Shown here one piece after another: positions 13,978-19,288 of a stretch of DNA of 19,288 bases. A program made the position numbers and the translations under genes. How positions within the stretch are numbered: position 1 is the stretch's first letter; the number at the start of each line of letters is the position of its first letter. The notes under the pieces were generated by a model, which was not told where the DNA came from, did not search any database, and saw only the letters and a program-made list of their open reading frames with translations. The stretch lies in contig JAKZTB010000231.1 of NCBI GenBank assembly GCA_047517345.1, forward strand, positions 1-19,288, read 5' to 3'. Source of the DNA: GCA-2717185 sp047517345 (GTDB lineage Bacteria; Pseudomonadota; Alphaproteobacteria; UBA8366; GCA-2717185).

Positions 13978-14771
13978 GACGCTTTCTCCGCCCTTCCGCG
14001 GTTCATAACGGTTTCGCGGCGCGCCTCCTGGACATCCGGCGTCAGCGCTTCGTTCCACGCCTTCGAACGCGCCCGTTCCAAGGTGCGGCCCTCGGCCAGG
14101 GTGCCGCCGAGCCCGTCGTCGATCAGCCGTTTCAGGTTCTGCAGGAATTCCGGGTCGGCCTGCGCCGTCTCCGCGGCGAGTGCGACCGCCTCGTCCAGGA
14201 GCGATTCAGGCGGGACGACCCGGCTGACCAATCCCCAAGAGGCGGCCAGCTCGGCGTCGATAAAGCGGCCGGTAAAGCTCAGCTCCTTGGCGCGCGACGG
14301 GCCGATAATGCGGGCCAGTTTCTGCGACAGGCCCCAGCCCGGCAGCACGCCGACCCGGACATGGGTATCGGCGAAACGCGCGTTCGGCGACGCCAGCAGG
14401 ATATCGCAGCCCAGCGCCAGCTCGAACCCGCCGGTGACGGCAACGCCGTTGACCGCGCCGATAACCGGATGCCGGCATGCCTCGATGGCGCGCAACGGGT
14501 CGTCTTCGCTCCGCTTCTCGCCGGCCGAGCCGAGCGCCTCGGGGTCCGCACCCAATTCTTTGAGGTCGAGCCCCGCCGAAAACGCCCGGTCGCCGGCGCC
14601 GGTCAGCACGATGGCGCGCACCGCCGGGTCGAGATCCAGATCTTGGATGGTATGCGCCAGCGTGGCAAGCAGCGCCCGCGACAGGGCGTTCATCGCATGC
14701 GGCCGGTTCATCGTCACCACGGCGACGGCACCTCGGCGCTCGGTCAGGATCAGGTCTTCGTCCTTGTTCAT
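13974..14771 (-). CDS. Enoyl-CoA hydratase/isomerase (crotonase family)
   Basis: This 265-residue crotonase-fold enzyme probably hydrates or isomerises an enoyl-CoA. The oxyanion-hole segments are AFSAGLDLKEL (about 63-73) and NGVAVTGGFELALGCD, which contains Glu117, the first catalytic glutamate of hydratases. The second catalytic glutamate, normally in a PEI-LG segment, aligns with His137 in ADTHVRVGVLPGWG, so the classical two-glutamate pair is incomplete. This fits a distinct subfamily, or an isomerase or related activity. The ribosome-binding site before the ATG is weak. It overlaps the acyl-CoA dehydrogenase downstream by 4 nt and follows the lipoprotein gene by about 70 nt. Length is normal and no frame break is seen. 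Confidence 0.9.
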   Translation of the reverse strand: MNKDEDLILTERRGAVAVVTMNRPHAMNALSRALLATLAHTIQDLDLDPAVRAIVLTGAGDRAFSAGLDLKELGADPEALGSAGEKRSEDDPLRAIEACRHPVIGAVNGVAVTGGFELALGCDILLASPNARFADTHVRVGVLPGWGLSQKLARIIGPSRAKELSFTGRFIDAELAASWGLVSRVVPPESLLDEAVALAAETAQADPEFLQNLKRLIDDGLGGTLAEGRTLERARSKAWNEALTPDVQEARRETVMNRGRAEKAS

Positions 14772-14839
14772 GGTCTACATTTCGCTGATGGGGTCGGCGT
14801 CCGAATTACTAAGAGCGCGGAAGATGAACACACGGCGCG

Positions 14840-15410
14840 TTACGGCTTCTTTCCGGCAATTAACTTCCCTGACGGTAATCCGTTTTCATCCGGCGCGACG
14901 TCCTCGACCCAAACAAAATCGCGTTTGTCGTGCCGTTCCGCAAAAATCCGATAATCGCGTCCGACTTCGGTGACGAAAGAGATTTTCAGATCCGCTTCGT
15001 AGGGCGTCTTTTTATCCCAGCCCCAGTTCCCCTGATCCCAGTGCCAACGCCGGAAAGTATATCTGATATCCGCGTCGTGCTTTCCCGGCGATACCAGCAA
15101 ATACTGCCGATACCGTTCCTCGGTAAAATACTCTTTTTGCCAACCTGAACCCTTATGTTCGTCGAATTTTACGATGTAGTTCGAATGACGAAGCAGGTGT
15201 TTGGACGCGATGACAATGCGTGAAACGCTGGCTCTTTGAGATTTTCCCGGACCCGCTAAATTCACCGCGTCGAAATGATCGTCAGGACCAAAATAATATC
15301 GCAAGCCTCTCGCATAGGATTTATCGAGATGATCGTATTCGGGCAGACAACCCGAAACGGCCGGCGCGATTAGAAACAGCAATAACGCGACACACTGTCC
15401 TAGAAAACAT
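14840..15410 (-). CDS. Predicted lipoprotein of unknown function, likely frameshifted near its start
   Basis: The open frame encodes LLLFLIAPAVSGCLPEYD, a hydrophobic stretch ending in a VSG-Cys lipobox. A soluble domain of about 165 residues follows, rich in aromatic and charged residues (YFGPDDHFD, FTEERYRQYLLVSPGKHD, RRWHWDQGNWGWDKK, DYRIFAERHDKRDFVWVED). That frame has no good start near the lipobox; its first ATG, at 15550, adds an implausible leader. An ATG at 15410 with GGAGGA nine bases upstream is one base out of frame. Removing one base from the A4 run at 15404-15407 (T4 on the coding strand) gives MFLGQCVALLLFLIAPAVSG before the Cys, a perfect lipoprotein signal peptide, and a 189-residue precursor. 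The mature protein would be membrane-anchored in the periplasm. No family is recognised; it sits inside the catabolic block. Confidence 0.65.
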
Positions 15411-15697
15411 TGGCTTCGATCCTCCGTCGCCAAAAATATGGGTAGGTGAGTATTGTACCAGCGTGCGCACTTACACGATACGAAACCGAAACCCGTCTCC
15501 GCAGAGGGCGACGTCGAATTCAAAACCGATCTGGTATTGCACTCAAACATTCCGCTCGGCTACGCGCGCAAACAATTCGTTTCCGTTCTGGGAACCTCAT
15601 GTTGCACCGTATGCCCGCTCAGCCCGATGAAGGAGCGAGACAATGCCGCAATTGCCGATCCGAACCGAGAGCGCTCCGTGATAGCGGTAAACTTCGT

Positions 15698-16549
15698 CTA
15701 AATGGCGGCTGATGCCGAACCGACGATGACCACCGTGCCATCGTCTTTTTCCATCCACACGGTGGTGAAAGCCCGTCCATCCTCCTCGTGCGTGATCACG
15801 CCTTTCGCCGTAACGTGGTCGTCGGGCCAGACGATATTCGTGAACTTCACGTCGAGCGTGCCGCCTTCGTAATAACCGCGGCCGAAGCGCTGCTCCAGCA
15901 TTTGGCCGATCAGCGCCATGGTCATCTTGCCGCCGACCACGACCTCCTCGAAACCAAGCTCCTCCGACGCCTGCTTGTCGGTGTGGTAGCTCCGGTTGCC
16001 GTGGAAAAACACGCCGCACATCTCCAGATCGATGGTGCAATCAAGGCTCGCGACGGGCTCGCCTTCGGGCACTTCGAACTTGCGGACGCCTTCCTTTTTT
16101 TTCGGGTCACGCAGCGCCACCTTTCCCGAGCTCTGGCTCAACAGGAAACTCTGATGGTGGATTCCTCGAACGATCAGCGTGTCCCCTTCATAGACGCTCA
16201 CCTCCTGCTTGACCACGGAGCGGTTGCGCCACTCATAGACGTCGAGCACGGTGGAGGCGCGGCGGTATTCGCGATCCGGGAAGATCGGTTGATGGAACGC
16301 CCACTCCTGGCGCATCCACAGATTGCCAAACGCGTTGTCGAACCGGGCGCCGTCGAAGCCGAAGTCCATTTCACCGACGATCATCGCCGGCGCGACGGGC
16401 TTATCCCAATCGGTCGTGTCGCGATAGCGCGCGCGGTCGACGGCGATCCCTTCGCAATAATGGTCGACCATAGTCGGCGTGCAGATGAATGGCAGCTCAC
16501 CCAAATCCTTACCCGCGTACGGTTTGTGCTTCGCTATCTTTTGGCTCAT
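15698..16549 (-). CDS. MaoC-like double-hotdog dehydratase
   Basis: This 283-residue protein looks like a tandem hotdog-fold acyl-CoA hydratase/dehydratase. The N-terminal half (about 10-135) resembles the FAS1-type dehydratase domain. The C-terminal half is MaoC-like: residues 185-215 read NRSYHTDKQASEELGFEEVV followed by GGKMTMALIG, where His189 and Asp191 occupy the usual active-site positions. It is followed by the strand-rich TNIVWPDDHVTAKGVITHEE and a VVIVGSASA ending. The ATG at 16549 is chosen over one eight codons upstream because GAGGAG sits 7 nt before it. It lies between the FAD monooxygenase and the lipoprotein gene on the same strand and probably hydrates an enoyl-CoA made in the same pathway. 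The substrate is unknown. Confidence 0.8.
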   Translation of the reverse strand: MSQKIAKHKPYAGKDLGELPFICTPTMVDHYCEGIAVDRARYRDTTDWDKPVAPAMIVGEMDFGFDGARFDNAFGNLWMRQEWAFHQPIFPDREYRRASTVLDVYEWRNRSVVKQEVSVYEGDTLIVRGIHHQSFLLSQSSGKVALRDPKKKEGVRKFEVPEGEPVASLDCTIDLEMCGVFFHGNRSYHTDKQASEELGFEEVVVGGKMTMALIGQMLEQRFGRGYYEGGTLDVKFTNIVWPDDHVTAKGVITHEEDGRAFTTVWMEKDDGTVVIVGSASAAI

Positions 16550-16696
16550 GGATCGCTCCTCATTCCCGATCAACCTGCTTTAACCACCTGATTTACCAAT
16601 CATAGGCCGTCCGCACAGGACCCCATAGCCCCGGCTATACCAAGGCTCTTCTCTCATCGCGTCAAATAATCTCTTGGGCGCGCCGGACACTGGCAA

Positions 16697-17881
16697 TCAA
16701 CGAGGTTCGCAGCAGGAACTCACGGCCTGTACAGGGTCGCCGGCGCTTTTGCGCAACTCATCCATTCGTTTCCGGCGCAAATCCATATCCTTTTCTTCCA
16801 ACATTCTTTTGTTGCTGATGGTTTGCGCCTGAATGAATTCCGTGGTCGCGATGCGCCGTTGACGATCGTTCGAATCCAGCAGGGTGTCGTCGCTTTCACC
16901 TTTCCAGACGGCACCGAGTTTTCGGGTCAGGTTTACCGAATCATGGATACCTCCGTTCAACCCCATGCCGCCGACCGGATTGTTGAGGTGGGCCGAGTCG
17001 CCGGCCAGGAAGACGCGGCCCTTACGGAAAGTTTCGGCAACCCGCTGATGGATTTTATAGAGATTTCGGTGAACCAGTTCATAGTCTCCCTCTTTCGGGA
17101 AGAATTTTTGCATGCGCGCCTGAGCGCTCGCGGACGCGAGAATTCCTTCATCCGTTTGATCGATATCCGTCGGGAAAACGGCGCGCCAAAGCCCTGGAGG
17201 ACCGTCGGCGGCGACTTTGAACAGGTTGCACATTTCGTCCGGGTCAAAGAAATAGTTCCGGTAGACATCGCCGCAAACGGCCGAAAAATCGAACGGTGTC
17301 GTGAGAACCAGAAACCGTTCTGGAAAGGTGAAGCCCTCCATCTTTATGCCCATGGCACGTCTTACCGCGCTGCGTCCGCCATCTGCTGCGATCAGATAGG
17401 TTCCGGCGATTTCCTTCCGCCCTTCCGTCGTGTCAACGGTAACAATGGCCTGGTCTTCCGATTGACGCGCATCAACGACCTTGTGAGAGAAGCGAACTTC
17501 CGTGTTCGGATATTTCAGAAGTTCCGTCATCGCGATTCTTGCGGTCTTAAACTGTTCGCATTGCACGACATAGGGAAAGCGGCAGTCGTCCTTTAAAGCG
17601 TCATGATCGAATTCAGCGACCAGGTCGCCGGTGATCCTGTCCCAGAACCGAAAGTTCCGGCAATGCAGGCCCTGGCGTTCGACCTCTCCGAGAATTCCAA
17701 GGTCGTCCAGCATTTCAAGGGTCGATGGATGCGTCGTTGCCGCGCGGGGATCGCTTCTCAGGCTCTCATTTTCTTTGAATACGACGACCGGAATGCCTTG
17801 TTGCGCCAGACCCAGAGCGGAAAGCATTCCCACCGGTCCACCGCCGGCAATGAGGATTCGTTTCTCGGTGTCGTTTACCAT
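16697..17881 (-). CDS. FAD-dependent aromatic-ring monooxygenase (PHBH/MhpA-like)
   Basis: This 394-residue flavoprotein of the FAD_binding_3 class typically hydroxylates phenolic or other aromatic acids with NAD(P)H and O2. Three marks are visible. They are GGGPVG at 13-18 (FAD ADP moiety), the DG motif in YLIAADGGRSAVRR (Asp167), and the GD motif in RVFLAGDSAHLNNPVGGMGL (Asp295), which binds the FAD ribityl chain. The C-terminus stops after a charged helix (KDMDLRRKRMDELRKSA), without the thioredoxin-like domain of phenol hydroxylases, so it matches the short PHBH size. The frame is open for about 110 more codons upstream, but the natural N-terminus begins MVNDTEKRILIAGGG. The ribosome-binding site is weak. 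It starts 94 nt after the Rieske stop and is probably in the same transcript. Confidence 0.88.
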   Translation of the reverse strand: MVNDTEKRILIAGGGPVGMLSALGLAQQGIPVVVFKENESLRSDPRAATTHPSTLEMLDDLGILGEVERQGLHCRNFRFWDRITGDLVAEFDHDALKDDCRFPYVVQCEQFKTARIAMTELLKYPNTEVRFSHKVVDARQSEDQAIVTVDTTEGRKEIAGTYLIAADGGRSAVRRAMGIKMEGFTFPERFLVLTTPFDFSAVCGDVYRNYFFDPDEMCNLFKVAADGPPGLWRAVFPTDIDQTDEGILASASAQARMQKFFPKEGDYELVHRNLYKIHQRVAETFRKGRVFLAGDSAHLNNPVGGMGLNGGIHDSVNLTRKLGAVWKGESDDTLLDSNDRQRRIATTEFIQAQTISNKRMLEEKDMDLRRKRMDELRKSAGDPVQAVSSCCEPR

Positions 17882-17975
17882 CGATCTCACTTCAAGGACC
17901 TGACAGAACGGAACGCCTTCGGCCTCGAAGCTTGTCCCGTCAATCCCGCATTCGTCGGCGAATGCCGCGGCCGGC

Positions 17976-19238
17976 CTACCCCTGTATCGTATCCAGAACC
18001 TGATTCTGGAAGTGGTGGACGTTGCTCTCCCACGTGGGCGAGAACACCACCTCGTCGGCGACCGGTGACTGGCGAGCGATCTGCTGCGCCTCCCAAACGG
18101 CGAAGTCCTGACTGCGGATGCCGTCCCGCCCGGTCGACGAGCGCAACGTGCCGAGCCAACGGTCCAGCACCTGCTTGCGGCCCTTGGCGTATTTCTTGCC
18201 CTTGGCACCCGCGCCGACGAAATAGAATGCGAGCCGCGCGACGGTACGGTCGGGCGCGACCGGGTCGGCGATCACCGAGGCGATATAGTTGTCCATGAAC
18301 GTGATCGTCACGTTCGGGAACAGAATACTCGTGCTCAACGTCCGCTCTGCGATCGGTGCTTGCGGGATCACCGGCAAGGGTGCCGCGACATCGCCTTTGC
18401 GGCCGGTATTGGCACGCGCCGGCCGGCCCTCGCGGGCCTTCAAGGTGACGAAACTGCCTTCCTGCAGCGATTCGGTCCAAGGTTTGCCGGTTTTCATTTC
18501 CAAATCCTCGGACATCTTGGCGAATATTCCGCCATGCACCCAGACGTGATGGTAGGTCTCCCAATTGTCGTTCTGGAACTTCCAGTTCGCGTCGAACTCC
18601 CAGTCGACGCGCTCGCTGATCCGGGTCGCGCCGATGTCGGCGCCCTTGACCAAATCTTCGAACGGTTTCACATGCTGCTCGATGGGCGGCGCCTTGCCGT
18701 CGAGATTGACGAAGATCCAGTGATGCCAGACGGCGCAACGCACCGGCGCCAGCCCGAGCTTGCAGCGGTCGATATCGGTATTGCGGCTGTCTTTGGTACC
18801 GTCGAAATAGGGCATAGCTTTCAGCGCGCCGTCGAGGTCGTAGGCCCAGGCATGATAGGGGCAAGTCAGAAACTTCAATCCCCTCTGCGGCTGCATGAGA
18901 ACCATCGAGGCGCGGTGCCGGCAGACATTGTGGAACGCCTTGATCTCGCCCGCCTTGTTGCGCACCAGAATGATCGGCAGCTTGCCCACCATGATCGGCA
19001 TCGCGTCGCCCGGTTTGGGGATGTCGCTCTCGAAGCCGACCCCCATCCAGGTCCGGGGGAACAGCTGCTCCTGCTCGAGCTCGAAAAACTCCTGTCCCGT
19101 ATAGGCAACGCCGGGCAATCCGCCCGCCTTTTCGATAGGCCGGCGCAACGCCGCGATCGCTTTCTTACCTAAGCCCGCATTTCCCAAGTATCGTCGATAT
19201 TCAGTGCGGCGAGAAGGCGATTCTGCTATAAGAATCAT
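17976..19238 (-). CDS. Rieske non-heme iron oxygenase, alpha subunit
   Basis: This protein of about 420 residues is the catalytic component of a Rieske oxygenase, which uses O2 and electrons from a reductase to mono- or dihydroxylate, or demethylate, a substrate. The [2Fe-2S] centre is bound by Cys106 and His108 (NVCRHRAS), then 17 residues later Cys126 and His129 (CPYHAW). The mononuclear iron site is NDNWETYHHVWVHGG with His230 and His235, and Asp378 (QDFAVWEAQQ) is the likely third ligand. The usual bridging Asp is replaced by Glu227, as in the carnitine monooxygenase CntA group. The start is uncertain: the ATG at 19238 and a GTG at 19274 both lack a ribosome-binding site, and the frame is open to the window edge. 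No ferredoxin or reductase gene is visible nearby. It leads the minus-strand catabolic block. Confidence 0.9.
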   Translation of the reverse strand: MILIAESPSRRTEYRRYLGNAGLGKKAIAALRRPIEKAGGLPGVAYTGQEFFELEQEQLFPRTWMGVGFESDIPKPGDAMPIMVGKLPIILVRNKAGEIKAFHNVCRHRASMVLMQPQRGLKFLTCPYHAWAYDLDGALKAMPYFDGTKDSRNTDIDRCKLGLAPVRCAVWHHWIFVNLDGKAPPIEQHVKPFEDLVKGADIGATRISERVDWEFDANWKFQNDNWETYHHVWVHGGIFAKMSEDLEMKTGKPWTESLQEGSFVTLKAREGRPARANTGRKGDVAAPLPVIPQAPIAERTLSTSILFPNVTITFMDNYIASVIADPVAPDRTVARLAFYFVGAGAKGKKYAKGRKQVLDRWLGTLRSSTGRDGIRSQDFAVWEAQQIARQSPVADEVVFSPTWESNVHHFQNQVLDTIQG

Positions 19239-19288
19239 GAAGTTGTAGCATACATGGAGCGGCGGATATGGCACACCCGATGGGTGAA

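Noticed and set aside
12964..14973. Very long plus-strand open frame of 669 codons
   Set aside because: It is antisense to the acyl-CoA dehydrogenase and crotonase, which have full family signatures. The long frame is a by-product of high GC, with no recognisable domain.
15411..15550. Upstream extension of the lipoprotein gene to an ATG at 15550
   Set aside because: It would place about 50 residues of non-secretory sequence before the signal peptide. The ATG at 15410 with a one-base correction gives a normal lipoprotein start.
15453..15701. Plus-strand frame of 82 codons in the gap before the MaoC-like gene
   Set aside because: No ribosome-binding site, no family features, and it sits in the likely control region upstream of the minus-strand lipoprotein gene.
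16625..16638. ATAGCC/GGCTAT palindrome downstream of the MaoC-like gene start region
   Set aside because: The stem is only 6 bp with a 2-nt loop and there is no U-tract, so it is too weak to call a terminator or operator.
17882..18208. N-terminal extension of the FAD monooxygenase
   Set aside because: The frame is open, but it overlaps the Rieske gene and reads as Arg/Ser-rich nonsense. The natural FAD-binding N-terminus begins at 17881.

Overview
The window is high-GC bacterial DNA. Its gene families and its intergenic GTCAYNCTCGGGCTTGACCC-type palindromes point to an alphaproteobacterium, possibly Rhodospirillales-like, and probably a soil or marine heterotroph. That placement is an inference from style: there is no rRNA or tRNA here to anchor it. 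I found no tRNA, rRNA, CRISPR array or intact insertion sequence.

Layout. (1) 1-740: a ParD/ParE-type toxin-antitoxin pair with operator-like repeats upstream. (2) 746-2216: an aldo/keto reductase followed by an ankyrin-repeat protein, both on the minus strand. (3) 2217-2787: an intergenic array of three 167-bp tandem units, each carrying two head-to-head copies of a 29-bp palindromic element, then a decayed tail. (4) 2788-4348: a small unknown minus-strand gene and a plus-strand acyl-CoA dehydrogenase with a recognisable promoter. (5) 4368-6773: an azoreductase-pirin pair on the minus strand, divergent from a LysR regulator. Pirin has a one-base frameshift and LysR is broken by an internal indel. 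(6) 6774-9155: a PLP aminotransferase with AT-richer codon use and a 68-residue unknown gene, in a gene-poor stretch bounded by an imperfect 34-bp direct repeat. (7) 9156-10910: a class III nucleotide cyclase fused to TolB-like and TPR regions. (8) 11097-19238: a minus-strand catabolic block. In transcription order it is a Rieske oxygenase alpha subunit, an FAD monooxygenase, a double-hotdog MaoC-like dehydratase, a predicted lipoprotein, a crotonase, an acyl-CoA dehydrogenase and a GMC oxidoreductase.

How the genes may work together. Block 8 reads as oxygenase attack on a ring or alkyl substrate, followed by CoA-thioester beta-oxidation chemistry (dehydrogenase, hydratases) and oxidation of an alcohol. 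The substrate cannot be read from sequence, and the reductase partner of the Rieske protein is not in the window. The crotonase and dehydrogenase overlap by 4 nt (ATGA) and are surely co-transcribed. The azoreductase/pirin/LysR locus looks like a quinone or electrophile response unit, but two of its three genes are interrupted. The pirin lesion and a similar lesion at the lipoprotein start both fall in 4-base A/T runs, so they may be base-calling errors and need checking before being read as decay.
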